Origin: Streptomyces ardesiacus
GTDB lineage: Bacteria; Actinomycetota; Actinomycetes; Streptomycetales; Streptomycetaceae
Assembly: GCF_003112575.1 (NCBI RefSeq)
Contig: NZ_BEWC01000006.1
Span: 124,001-188,000 of the forward strand
Direction: 5' to 3'
Length of the DNA stretch: 64,000 bases
Position 1 is the stretch's first letter; every line of letters starts with the position of its first letter. The notes beneath the pieces were generated by a model that saw only the letters and a program-made list of their open reading frames with translations, was not told the origin of the DNA and did not search any database. Made by a program: the position numbers and the translations under genes. This document shows, piece by piece, positions 47,263 through 55,089 of this stretch.

Positions 47263-48323
47263 GTCGCCAGCGCCTCTCCACTCACGTTCGCCTCGTACAC
47301 TCCCGACGCTACCGCGAGCAGCCGGGAAGCCTTCAGTTCGGTCTCCCGCCACTCGCCCTCCGGGTCGGACCCCCAGGTGATGCCGGCGCCGGTGCCGAAG
47401 CGCAGCCGGGCGGCGGGACCGTCGGCGGCCCGGTCGATCCAGAAGGTGCGGATGCCGACGGCCAGCTCGCCGGTGCCCCGGTCGGCGTCGACCCAGCCGA
47501 CGCCCCCGCAGTAGGTGCCCCGGGGCGCGGTCTCCAGCGCGTCGATGATCCGCAGGGCGCTCGCCTTGGGCGCGCCGGTGACGGAACCGGGCGGGAAGGC
47601 GGCGGCCAGGAGTTCCGGCCAGCCGGCGTCCGTGCGCAGCTCGCCGCGCACGGTGGACACCAGGTGGACCAGGCCGGGGTGCTTCTCCACGGCGCACAGG
47701 TCGGGCACCGAGACCGTGCCCGTGGCGCAGACCCGCCCCAGGTCGTTGCGGACCAGGTCCACGATCATGACGTTCTCGGCGTGGTCCTTCTCCAGCAGGT
47801 CGGCCTCGGTCCGCCCGGTGCCCTTGATCGGGCCCGACTCGACCGTCCGGCCGTCCCGGCGCAGGAACAGCTCGGGCGAGGCGGTGGCGATCTCGACGCC
47901 GTGCCGGGGCAGCCGGATCGTTCCCGCGTACGGCGCCGGGTTGCCGCGCGCCAGCAGGGCGGTGAGCGCGTCCACGTCGGCGCCGGGGCCGACCGGCGCC
48001 GACAGCACCCGGCAGAGGTTGGCCTGGTAGACCTCGCCGGCGGCTATGTGCGCGCGGATGCGCCGTACGCCCTCCGTGTACGCGGCGCGGTCGAGGGAGG
48101 ACGCCCAGTCGCCGACGGCCGGGCCCCGCCACGCCCCGGGCACGGGCGCGGGCACCGGTGCGGTGCGTACGTCGGCGAAGCGTGCGCAGGTCAGGCGGCC
48201 CTCGAAGTCCACGCAGACGGCCCAGAACCCCTCGGACTCGAGGGCGGCGGGGTCGCTCGTAACGTCGAGGAGACCGGTGGCGACACGGTCACCGAAGCGG
48301 GCGAGGGGAGGGAGGTCGAGCAC
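47259..48323 (-). CDS. pabB: aminodeoxychorismate synthase component I
   Basis: A 354-residue chorismate-utilising enzyme. The family signatures include EVYQANLCRVLSAP, SGPIKGTGRTEADLLEKD, MIVDLVRNDLGRV, and FPPGSVTGAPKASALRIID, all intact. It aminates chorismate using ammonia from a glutaminase subunit (PabA), which is not in this window. The start is GTG 48323. The PabB-PabC pair commits chorismate to folate. Confidence 0.93.
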   Translation of the reverse strand: MLDLPPLARFGDRVATGLLDVTSDPAALESEGFWAVCVDFEGRLTCARFADVRTAPVPAPVPGAWRGPAVGDWASSLDRAAYTEGVRRIRAHIAAGEVYQANLCRVLSAPVGPGADVDALTALLARGNPAPYAGTIRLPRHGVEIATASPELFLRRDGRTVESGPIKGTGRTEADLLEKDHAENVMIVDLVRNDLGRVCATGTVSVPDLCAVEKHPGLVHLVSTVRGELRTDAGWPELLAAAFPPGSVTGAPKASALRIIDALETAPRGTYCGGVGWVDADRGTGELAVGIRTFWIDRAADGPAARLRFGTGAGITWGSDPEGEWRETELKASRLLAVASGVYEANVSGEALAT

Positions 48324-48431
48324 GCCGCCGAGTCTAGGCGGGTGGCTCCGAGGTGCCCCGAAGGTGTCCTTCCGGGTGCCCTGACCAGGTCCGTGGGCGG
48401 GCGCAGCGCAGCACGCTGCACAAACGCGTTT

Positions 48432-48459
48432 TTGTACTGGCCCCGGAATCCGCTAGAGT
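48432..48459 (+). promoter_or_regulatory. promoter of the Gly-Cys-Val tRNA cluster
   Basis: TTGTAC (48432-48437) and TAGAGT (48454-48459) are separated by 16 bases. TAGAGT is a full match to the Streptomyces vegetative -10 consensus TAG-R-R-T. A predicted start near 48466 is 35 bases before tRNA-Gly. This is the best-looking promoter I found in the window. Confidence 0.7.
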
Positions 48460-48500
48460 TCATCACGTCGCCGGGCCGCGCAAGCGGACCGAACCGACAG

Positions 48501-48573
48501 GCGGACGTAGCTCAGTTGGTAGAGCGCAACCTTGCCAAGGTTGAGGTCGCGAGTTCGAGCCTCGTCGTCCGCT
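48501..48573 (+). tRNA. tRNA-Gly(GCC)
   Basis: 73 bases: acceptor GCGGACG/CGTCCGC, anticodon stem CAACC/GGTTG around TTGCCAA (anticodon GCC, reads GGC/GGU), T loop GTTCGAGC, discriminator T. First gene of a five-tRNA cluster. Confidence 0.96.
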
Positions 48574-48611
48574 CGCAGGAACAGGGGGCCTCCCGGGTCT
48601 CCTACACTCCT

Positions 48612-48682
48612 GGTGGAGTGGCCGAGAGGCGAGGCAACGGCCTGCAAAGCCGTCTACACGGGTTCAAATCCCGTCTCCACCT
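48612..48682 (+). tRNA. tRNA-Cys(GCA)
   Basis: 71 bases: acceptor GGTGGAG/CTCCACC, anticodon stem ACGGC/GCCGT around CTGCAAA (anticodon GCA), T arm CGGGTTCAAATCCCG, discriminator T (U73, as expected for Cys). CCA is not encoded. Confidence 0.96.
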
Positions 48683-48686
48683 CCAA

Positions 48687-48758
48687 GGACGATTAGCTCA
48701 GCGGGAGAGCGCTTCCCTGACACGGAAGAGGTCACTGGTTCAATCCCAGTATCGTCCA
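48687..48758 (+). tRNA. tRNA-Val(GAC), copy 1
   Basis: 72 bases: acceptor GGACGAT/ATCGTCC, anticodon stem CTTCC/GGAAG around CTGACAC (anticodon GAC), T arm CTGGTTCAATCCCAG, discriminator A. It starts five bases after tRNA-Cys. Confidence 0.95.
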
Positions 48759-48794
48759 CTGATCCGCAAGGATCTCCGGTCCGCAAGGATCTCC

Positions 48795-48866
48795 GCGCGA
48801 TTAGCTCAGCGGGAGAGCGCTTCCCTGACACGGAAGAGGTCACTGGTTCAATCCCAGTATCGCGCA
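48795..48866 (+). tRNA. tRNA-Val(GAC), copy 2 with altered acceptor stem
   Basis: Identical body to copies 1 and 3, but the acceptor is GCGCGAT/ATCGCGC instead of GGACGAT/ATCGTCC. Both strands of two base pairs (2-71 and 3-70) have changed together, so pairing is kept. The gene therefore looks functional. Confidence 0.93.
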
Positions 48867-48891
48867 CGCAGTACCGCACCTGGTGCTTCCA

Positions 48892-48963
48892 GGACGATTA
48901 GCTCAGCGGGAGAGCGCTTCCCTGACACGGAAGAGGTCACTGGTTCAATCCCAGTATCGTCCA
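48892..48963 (+). tRNA. tRNA-Val(GAC), copy 3
   Basis: 72 bases, identical to copy 1 including the acceptor GGACGAT/ATCGTCC. Last of the cluster. The cluster's strong hairpin begins eight bases later. Confidence 0.95.
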
Positions 48964-48970
48964 CGCCCAC

Positions 48971-49007
48971 CGAAGCCCCCGGCCGTCTCGCACGGCCGGG
49001 GGCTTCG
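48971..49007 (+). terminator. terminator of the tRNA cluster
   Basis: A perfect 16-bp stem (48971-48986 with 49092-type complement at 48992-49007) around a 5-base loop, eight bases after the last tRNA and 12 bases past the convergent zinc-ribbon stop at 49019. It can serve both directions. Confidence 0.8.
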
Positions 49008-49018
49008 TCGTGGGCCGG

Positions 49019-49300
49019 TCAGCTGGAGAAGAGCATGCGCCCGAAGCTCTTGTGGCGGTGGTGGCCGTAGTGACCGTGGCCGCCGTGCGGGGCGCCCCAC
49101 GCCGGAGCCGGAGCCGCCGGGTAGGCCTGCGGCGCGGCGGGCGGCGGCGGAGCGGGCTGGGACCACTGGGCCTCCAGGCGGGTCAGCGACTCCAGCTCGC
49201 CGTAGTCGAGGAAGATGCCGCGGCAGCCGCTGCACTGCTCGATCTGAACGCCGTTGCGGTTGTAGGTGTGCATCGGTGCGTGGCACTTGGGGCACTGCAT
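49019..49300 (-). CDS. zf-TFIIB zinc-ribbon protein
   Basis: A 93-residue protein with an N-terminal zinc ribbon CPKCHAPM ... CSGCRGIFLDYGELESL (two CxxC pairs, about residues 3-6 and 23-26), the zf-TFIIB domain. The rest is Pro/Ala-rich with a His-rich end (HGGHGHYGHHRH) that could bind metal. Function unknown; possibly a zinc-dependent nucleic-acid or protein binder. ATG 49300 is a clear start. Confidence 0.88.
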   Translation of the reverse strand: MQCPKCHAPMHTYNRNGVQIEQCSGCRGIFLDYGELESLTRLEAQWSQPAPPPPAAPQAYPAAPAPAWGAPHGGHGHYGHHRHKSFGRMLFSS

Positions 49301-49381
49301 GCTCGGCTCAACTCCTCGCCGGTCGGTCCTGCTTCGCGTGTCGCCAGGACAGACTCTGTCCCGCCGCGGGTCGGTTGCACC

Positions 49382-50338
49382 CTACTGCGGGGAAACTCGG
49401 CCTCGGCCTTGTGGGCCCGCCGGCCGGACGGCCGCCATGCGCGCGCAGGCGTCGACGAGGGAGCACTCCACCTCGTCCAGGGGCCGGTCCGCCAGGACCG
49501 CCTTGGTGACGGCCCGGGCCGCGGTCTGCGCGGTGAGGGCGCGGGCCGGGACGTCCAGCGCGGGCCAGGGATCGCCGTCGGCGGGCACGGCGGGGCCGCC
49601 GGCGGCGCGGTAGGCGGTGAGGAAGCGGTGCCACTCCTCGGGCGGGAGCAGCCCGCAGGCGTACCAGGCGGCCGGGCGGGCCAGGTCCCAGGCCGGGACG
49701 CCGGTGCCGAGGTCGTCGACGTCGATCAGCAGCCAGGGGCCGTCGGGGGCGGGGTGGCGTATGAGCTGGCCGAGGTGGAGGTCGCCGTGGCAGAGGGTGG
49801 TGGTGTCCGGCGGGGCGGACGCGCCGCGCGCCCAGCCGGGGAGCGCGGACCAGGCCCGCAGCACGGGGGCGGTGGCGGGGTGCCCGGGGGCGGTGGCGCG
49901 GAGGCGGGCGACGGCCAGGGCCGCCTTCGCCGGGCCGCGCATGGCCGGGACGGCGGTGGGGGCCGGCGTGCGGTGGAGGCGGGCGAGGAGGGTGGCCGCG
50001 GCCTCCCACGGTGCCGCGTCCGGGTCGTCGGGGTCCACGGGCGTGCCGTGGGGCCAGAAGGTGACGAGCCTCCCGTGCAGGACGGCGGGGGCCGGGGCGA
50101 GCGGGGGCAGGAGCACGCCGGGCAGGCGGGACGCGGCAGTGACACGGAGGGCGAGTTCGGCGGGGTCGGCGTCCGCGGCGTGGGCCTTGGCGACGGTGCC
50201 GGCGTGCCGGACGACGGTGGCGTCGGGACGGTCGGCGAGGGTGGCCGCGCCACAGGGGCAGGCCGGGGTCAGGGCGTGGGCCGTCTCCCTGACGCGGGCC
50301 TCGAGGGCGGGGAGGAGAGCGGGGGCGTCCGTGGTCAC
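49382..50338 (-). CDS. APH/ChoK-type phosphotransferase
   Basis: A 318-residue small-molecule kinase of the aminoglycoside phosphotransferase fold. The catalytic loop is CHGDLHLGQLI (about 205-215), and the metal loop LLIDVDDLGTGVPAWDLA follows about 17 residues later. The N-lobe has a variant nucleotide site (VVRHAGTVAKAHA). Substrate unknown; resistance is not implied. GTG 50338 was chosen as the only start near the N-lobe, but it has no clear ribosome-binding site. Confidence 0.8.
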   Translation of the reverse strand: MTTDAPALLPALEARVRETAHALTPACPCGAATLADRPDATVVRHAGTVAKAHAADADPAELALRVTAASRLPGVLLPPLAPAPAVLHGRLVTFWPHGTPVDPDDPDAAPWEAAATLLARLHRTPAPTAVPAMRGPAKAALAVARLRATAPGHPATAPVLRAWSALPGWARGASAPPDTTTLCHGDLHLGQLIRHPAPDGPWLLIDVDDLGTGVPAWDLARPAAWYACGLLPPEEWHRFLTAYRAAGGPAVPADGDPWPALDVPARALTAQTAARAVTKAVLADRPLDEVECSLVDACARMAAVRPAGPQGRGRVSPQ

Positions 50339-50420
50339 GTGGGTGAGGGTACGCAGGGGCCCAGTGGCGTCGGCTCCTCGGCCGGTACGGTGCGAACCGG
50401 GGTGGGTCCGGGAGACGTGC

Positions 50421-50454
50421 AATGCCGGCGCAGCTCCCCAGCTGCGCCGGCATT
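50421..50454. terminator. 15-bp hairpin followed by a T-run on the plus strand
   Basis: 50421-50435 and 50440-50454 are perfectly complementary with a CCCC loop. The plus strand continues TTTTGCC (the first T shared with the stem), a true intrinsic-terminator layout that is rare in this genome. No plus-strand gene lies upstream for more than 1 kb. On the minus strand it sits between the 60-residue membrane gene and the phosphotransferase. Confidence 0.6.
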
Positions 50455-50540
50455 TTGCCGTCCGCCGCACCCCCGTCCCCACGGGGTTTCATGGATGGGT
50501 GTCCCCGCCCGGACCGCTCTTCCGGGCCTGGGGTCGCCGC

Positions 50541-50723
50541 TCAGCGCCCCAGCACCGCACCCACGGACGACGCCTGTGTGGCCACTGTCTCCCACCCGTC
50601 GAAGACGAGGAGGAGCAGGACCGCCAGGGGCAGGGCCATGAGCGTCGCCACCACGGGGTGGCGACGGCCCTGACGGCGGCTTTGCCGGGTGCGGATCAGC
50701 GTCCGCGGAACCGTCTGGGCCAT
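50541..50723 (-). CDS. 60-residue basic membrane protein
   Basis: A very basic N-terminus (AQTVPRTLIRTRQSRRQGRR) precedes one helix (VVATLMALPLAVLLLLVF) and a short external tail DGWETVATQASSVGAVLGR. ATG 50723 is decided by AGGAGAGGG just upstream; longer in-frame starts lack a site. It looks like a real small gene of unknown function. Four copies of the heptamer ACGAGAC (minus strand) lie 30-57 bases upstream. Confidence 0.7.
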   Translation of the reverse strand: MAQTVPRTLIRTRQSRRQGRRHPVVATLMALPLAVLLLLVFDGWETVATQASSVGAVLGR

Positions 50724-50752
50724 GGTCCCTCTCCTGACCGTTCGTTGTTTCG

Positions 50753-50780
50753 GTCTCGTGTCTCGTTTCTCGTGTCTCGT
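50753..50780. repeat. four tandem 7-bp repeats upstream of the small membrane gene
   Basis: Plus strand units GTCTCGT at 50753, 50760 and 50774, and TTCTCGT at 50767, with no spacers. Such short arrays can bind regulators or arise by slippage. Confidence 0.7.
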
Positions 50781-51307
50781 TGCAGCGGCGGGTGTCCGAA
50801 CCTCGGGGGACGAGTACCGCACCCGCCGCTTGACCTCAAATCTATGCGCCGGGCGATCGTCCGACGTCATGCCCTCGTACCGAATGCCGGGCCTCCCGGA
50901 GGATGAGCCACGGCCTGCCGCGTACTCCCCTGGGTGGAGACCGGCTCACGGGTCTCGGGGTCTTCCCGGACGGGGTGCCCACCGTGTCCGGGTATCTCCG
51001 TGCTGTCCGGTGACTTCGCTCACTTCGGCCCTCTTCCCGTGCGCCTCCGTCGCCGCCCCTGGTCCCCCTCCGTCCGCCCCGGTGCGGCAGCCGTGCGGTG
51101 TCTCGCCGCCCTGCCCGGCCGCTCGCGCCCCCTCGCCCCCGCCCGCCCCAATCCCCCGGCCGGGGAGGCCGGTTGGGGAAGTGGGCGGTGCCTGGCCGGT
51201 GCGGCCCCGCCTTCGCCGGCCCCGCCTCAACTCTCGCGCCGGACACTGACAATCCGTTGTCCCGAGAGGGCGCGGCCTCTGCGCGCGGGCGGCCGTGGAA
51301 ACGTAAG
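50781..51307. other. about 530-base non-coding divergent region
   Basis: No gene is supported between the small membrane gene and the kinase. Apparent open frames here (for example 50946-51230 minus and 50934 onward plus) are Arg/Gly/Pro-rich shadows without a ribosome-binding site. The tract is C-rich on the plus strand around 51030-51170. It presumably holds the kinase promoter; no consensus was seen. Confidence 0.4.
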
Positions 51308-51323
51308 CTGTGGCACGTCACAG
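51308..51323 (+). promoter_or_regulatory. CTGTG-N6-CACAG palindrome just before the kinase gene
   Basis: A perfect interrupted inverted repeat, 17 bases upstream of the kinase ATG and overlapping a TAAGCT hexamer. The spacing resembles CRP/FNR-type sites (TGTGA-N6-TCACA), though the core differs. It may be a regulator site or fortuitous. Confidence 0.3.
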
Positions 51324-51339
51324 GGACCGGGCAGCGGGG

Positions 51340-52773
51340 ATGAACATGGCGATGATGCGCCTGAGGCGCGAGGACCCGCGCGTCGTCGGCTCGTTCAGGC
51401 TTCACAGGCGGCTGGGCGCGGGCGGGATGGGCGTGGTCTACCTGGGCTCCGACAAGAAGGGGCAGCGGGTCGCGCTGAAGGTCATCCGGCCGGACCTGGC
51501 CGAGGACCAGGAGTTCCGGTCGCGGTTCGCCCGCGAGGTCTCGGCGGCCCGGCGCATCCGGGGCGGCTGCACCGCACGGCTGGTCGCCGCGGACCTGGAG
51601 GCGGACCGCCCCTGGTTCGCCACGCAGTACGTGCCCGGCCCTTCCCTGCACGACAAGGTCGTCGACGGTGGTCCGCTCGTCGCGGCCGACGTCGCGGCCG
51701 TGGGCGCCGCGCTGTCCGAGGGCCTGGTCGCCGTGCACGAGGCCGGGGTGGTGCACCGGGACCTGAAGCCGTCCAACATCCTGCTGTCCCCGAAGGGGCC
51801 GCGGATCATCGACTTCGGCATCGCCTGGGCCACCGGTGCCTCCACGCTCACGCACGTCGGCACCGCGGTCGGCTCCCCCGGGTTCCTCGCACCGGAGCAG
51901 GTGCGCGGGGCGGCGGTCACTCCGGCGACGGACGTGTTCTCGCTCGGCGCCACGCTGGCGTACGCCTCGATGGGCGACTCGCCCTTCGGGCACGGCAGTT
52001 CCGAGGTGATGCTCTACCGGGTGGTGCACGAGGAGGCCCAGCTGCAGGGCGTCCCGGACGCGCTCGCCCCGCTGGTGCGGGCCTGTCTGGCCAAGGACCC
52101 CGAGGAGCGTCCCAGCACGCTGCAACTGTCGCTGCGGCTCAAGGAGATCGCCGCCCGGGAGGCCCAGGGCATGGCCGACGTACGGCCGCCCGCGCCGCGC
52201 GGCGGGGAGACGGACGTGCCCACGGGCCGGCTCGCCGACACCTACCCGGAGCGTGCCCAGCGGCGTCCGCAGGGCCGGGCCGGTGCGCAGGGCACTCCGG
52301 CGCCGCGCGGCACGTCGGGGTCGCGGGGGTCCGCGTCCCGGGGTTCCGTGCCGTCGCGCGGTGGGGCGCCCTCGCGCGGCGGGGGGTCCTCGCGCGGTGG
52401 CACGCCGTCGCGGGGCGGCTCTTCGGGGGCGCGGTCCGGGTCCAGGACCGTTCACCCCTCCCGCGACACGACCGGCCGGAACGCCTCGCGCCACGACGGC
52501 GGCCGTCCGGCACCCCGCAGCGGGGCCGGCCGTACGGCGCCGCGGACGACGGGGACCCGCTGGCGGCGGCCCGCCAATCCGCGGCTGCTGCGCCAGCGCC
52601 TGTTCGTCTTCGTGGTGGTGACGCTGCTGGTCGCGCTGGGCATCGCCGCCGCACAGGGCTGTCAGGGACCCTCGCGCGGGCTCGGCGACGACCGGGGCGG
52701 CGTGCGGGCGGCCCAGCAGGAGCGGACGGCTCCGCCCGACGGCCCGGCGGAGCAGCGGGCGCCCCGGCCCTGA
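51340..52773 (+). CDS. Ser/Thr protein kinase with disordered Arg/Gly/Ser linker and C-terminal membrane helix
   Basis: A 477-residue Hanks-type kinase. The Gly loop is GAGGMGVVYLG, the ATP-Lys is in VALKVIRP, the catalytic loop is HRDLKPSN, metal DFGIAWA, and the activation loop STLTHVGTAVGSPGFLAPEQ has several phosphorylatable Thr/Ser. All catalytic residues are present (domain about 15-275). A long SRGG-repeat linker (about 300-410) and one helix LFVFVVVTLLVALGIAAA (about 425-443) precede a short outer tail without a sensor domain. ATG 51340 follows GGGG; two in-frame ATGs just downstream are alternatives. Confidence 0.92.
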   Translation: MNMAMMRLRREDPRVVGSFRLHRRLGAGGMGVVYLGSDKKGQRVALKVIRPDLAEDQEFRSRFAREVSAARRIRGGCTARLVAADLEADRPWFATQYVPGPSLHDKVVDGGPLVAADVAAVGAALSEGLVAVHEAGVVHRDLKPSNILLSPKGPRIIDFGIAWATGASTLTHVGTAVGSPGFLAPEQVRGAAVTPATDVFSLGATLAYASMGDSPFGHGSSEVMLYRVVHEEAQLQGVPDALAPLVRACLAKDPEERPSTLQLSLRLKEIAAREAQGMADVRPPAPRGGETDVPTGRLADTYPERAQRRPQGRAGAQGTPAPRGTSGSRGSASRGSVPSRGGAPSRGGGSSRGGTPSRGGSSGARSGSRTVHPSRDTTGRNASRHDGGRPAPRSGAGRTAPRTTGTRWRRPANPRLLRQRLFVFVVVTLLVALGIAAAQGCQGPSRGLGDDRGGVRAAQQERTAPPDGPAEQRAPRP

Positions 52774-52826
52774 GTCCGCGGACGGTTCACGGCCGGCGGA
52801 CGTCCCGGCCGGGATCCCCCGACGGC

Positions 52827-53645
52827 TTACGCCGGAGGGCGTCCCGCCGTCACCGCGTAGAAGGCGACCGCGGCCGCCGCGCCCACGTTCAGGGAGTCCA
52901 CGCCGTGGGACATGGGAATGCGCACCCACGTGTCCGACGCCTCCAGGGCCCGCCGCGACAGGCCGCTGCCCTCGGCGCCCAGCATGAGGGCGACCCGGTC
53001 CATGCGGTGCGGGGCGACCGCGTCGAGCGGTTCGGCCCGCTCGTCGGGGGTGAGGGCGAGGAGCCCGAAGCCCGCCTCGCGGACCTCCCGCAGGCCGGCC
53101 GGCCAGACGTCGAGTCGGGCGTACGGCACGGAGAAGACCGCGCCCATCGAGACCTTGACGCTGCGTCGGTAGAGCGGGTCGGCGCAGTCCGGGGAGAGCA
53201 GGACCGCGTCCATGCCGAGGGCGGCGGCGGAGCGGAAGATCGCGCCGATATTGGTGTGGTCGTTGACGGACTCCATGACGACGACCCGACGGGCGGCCGT
53301 CAGGAGACCGGCCGCCGTGGGCAGCGGCTTGCGCTGCATCGAGGCGAGGGCGCCGCGGTGCACGTGGTAGCCGGTGACCTGCTCGGCGAGCGCCGGGTCG
53401 ACGACGTACACCGGGGCCGGGGCCGTGTCGATGACGTCGCGCATGGTGTCGACCCACTTGGCGGACAGCAGCATCGAGCGCATCGTGTAGCCCGCCTCGC
53501 CGGCCCGCCGGATCACCTTCTCGCCCTCGGCGATGAAGAGGCCCTCGGCGGGTTCGCGGCGGCGGCGCAGCTCGACGTCGGTCAGGCCCGTGTAGTCGTG
53601 CAGGCGCGGGTCGTCGGGGTCGTCGATCGTGAGGAGGCCGGCCAC
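52827..53645 (-). CDS. SpoU/TrmH-family RNA methyltransferase
   Basis: A 272-residue SPOUT-knot methyltransferase using SAM. Motif 1 is VNDHTNIGAIFRSAAALG, motif 2 VALMLGAEGSGLS, and motif 3 IPMSHGVDSLNVGAAAAV, all intact. An N-terminal substrate-binding domain (LFIAEGEKVIRRA) suggests an rRNA 2'-O-methyltransferase; the target nucleotide is not deducible. GTG 53645 is one base from the next stop, so it is co-transcribed with the SUMT gene. Confidence 0.92.
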   Translation of the reverse strand: MAGLLTIDDPDDPRLHDYTGLTDVELRRRREPAEGLFIAEGEKVIRRAGEAGYTMRSMLLSAKWVDTMRDVIDTAPAPVYVVDPALAEQVTGYHVHRGALASMQRKPLPTAAGLLTAARRVVVMESVNDHTNIGAIFRSAAALGMDAVLLSPDCADPLYRRSVKVSMGAVFSVPYARLDVWPAGLREVREAGFGLLALTPDERAEPLDAVAPHRMDRVALMLGAEGSGLSRRALEASDTWVRIPMSHGVDSLNVGAAAAVAFYAVTAGRPPA

Positions 53646-53646
53646 G

Positions 53647-54879
53647 TCAGACCGTCCCGTGCGGGCCCACGGCGACGACCGCGCCGATGACGACGACGGC
53701 GGGCGGCCTGACCTCCTCGGTGACGACCACGTCGGCGACGGAGGCGAGGGTGGCGTCCACCCGGCGCTGGGCGGCCGTCGTGCCCTCCTGGACGAGGGCG
53801 ACCGGGGTGTCGGGGGACCTGCCGTGCGCGACGAGGGTCTCGGCGATCCGGCCGATCTTGTCGACGCCCATCAGGATCACCAGCGTGCCCGTGAGCTTGG
53901 CGAGGGACGGCCAGTCGACCAGGGAGCGCTCGTCGTCAGGGGCGACGTGCCCGCTGACCACGGTGAACTCGTGGGCGACGCCCCGGTGGGTGACCGGGAT
54001 GCCGGCCGCGCCGGGGACCGAGATCGAACTGGAGATGCCGGGGACGACGGTGCAGGCGATGCCCGCCTCGGCCAGCGCCTGCGCCTCCTCCATGCCCCGC
54101 CCGAAGACGAACGGGTCGCCGCCCTTCAGCCGTACGACCGCCTTGCCCTGCTTGGCGTGCTCGATCAGCGCGTTGTTGATGGCCTCCTGGGCCATGAAGC
54201 GGCCGTAGGGGATCTTCGCCGCGTCGATGACCTCGACGTGCGGCGGCAGTTCGGCGAGCAGGTCGCGCGGGCCGAGCCGGTCGGCGATGACGACGTCGGC
54301 CTCCGCGAGCAGGCGGCGTCCGCGGACGGTGATGAGGTCCGGGTCGCCGGGGCCGCCGCCGACCAGGGCGACGCCGGGGGTGCGGGTGCGCCGGTGCGGG
54401 GCGACGAGGGTGCCGTCGCGCAGGCCCTCCACCACCGCGTCGCGGACGGCGGCGGTGTGGCGGGGGTCGCGGTGGCGGGCGTCGGTGGTGAGCACGGCGA
54501 CGGTGACGCCCTCGCTGTGTCCGGTGGCCGGGGTCCACGCCGTGGCGCGGTCGGCGTCGTCGGAGCGGACGCACCAGACGCGGTGCCGCTCGGCCTCGGC
54601 GGAGGCGGCGTTGTTGGCGGCGGTGTCGCCGGTGGCGATCAGGGCGTACCAGGCGTCGGCGAGGTCCCCCTCCGCGTAGGGGCGCCGTTCCCAGGCGATC
54701 TCGCCCGCGTCCGCCATGGCCTCGACGGACGGGGTCGCCGCCGGGGAGACGAGGCGGATGTCGGCGCCGGCCGCGATGAGGGCGGGCAGGCGGCGCTGGG
54801 CGACCTGCCCGCCGCCGAGGACGACCACGCGACGGCCGGTGAGGCGGAGGCCTACGGGGTAGGCGGGGTGTTCGGCCAT
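53647..54879 (-). CDS. cobA: uroporphyrinogen-III C-methyltransferase with siroheme-synthase-like N-domain
   Basis: A 410-residue CysG-like fusion. The N-terminal half (about 1-165) is the NAD(P)-binding dehydrogenase/ferrochelatase fold (VVVLGGGQVAQRRLPALI; WYALIATGDTAANN). The C-terminal half (about 168-410) is SUMT, with VALVGGGPGDPDLIT, VRLKGGDPFVFGRGMEE and PGISSSISVPGAAGIPVTHRG. It makes precorrin-2, shared by cobalamin and siroheme. The N-domain is about 40 residues shorter than enteric CysG, so siroheme formation by this half is uncertain. Also called cysG. Confidence 0.9.
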   Translation of the reverse strand: MAEHPAYPVGLRLTGRRVVVLGGGQVAQRRLPALIAAGADIRLVSPAATPSVEAMADAGEIAWERRPYAEGDLADAWYALIATGDTAANNAASAEAERHRVWCVRSDDADRATAWTPATGHSEGVTVAVLTTDARHRDPRHTAAVRDAVVEGLRDGTLVAPHRRTRTPGVALVGGGPGDPDLITVRGRRLLAEADVVIADRLGPRDLLAELPPHVEVIDAAKIPYGRFMAQEAINNALIEHAKQGKAVVRLKGGDPFVFGRGMEEAQALAEAGIACTVVPGISSSISVPGAAGIPVTHRGVAHEFTVVSGHVAPDDERSLVDWPSLAKLTGTLVILMGVDKIGRIAETLVAHGRSPDTPVALVQEGTTAAQRRVDATLASVADVVVTEEVRPPAVVVIGAVVAVGPHGTV

Positions 54880-55089
54880 GAGGGGACGGCTCCTCCTGCG
54901 GCAGTGGCGCTGACGTGCGGATTTTACGGCGGGGTGGGCCGCGGGGCCCGGGTGGTCCGGTGGGTGGACCGCTGGTCCGACCGCTGGACCGCCGCTCCGG
55001 CGGGACCCGGCTGCCGGGCGGGGGCTGCGCGCACGGCGGCCCGGCGGGGGCCCGGCACCGTGGTCCCGTGCCCCCGCGGCGTGCGGCCG

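Noticed and set aside
48687..48963. CRISPR-like array of repeated 72-base units
   Set aside because: The repeated units fold as tRNA-Val genes and the spacers are short and unequal; no cas genes are present.
49382..50338. Aminoglycoside resistance gene
   Set aside because: The fold is shared by many small-molecule kinases and the context gives no sign of resistance.
50946..51230. 94-residue minus-strand frame in the kinase upstream region
   Set aside because: It is Arg/Gly/Pro-rich, with no ribosome-binding site and no motif; treated as non-coding.
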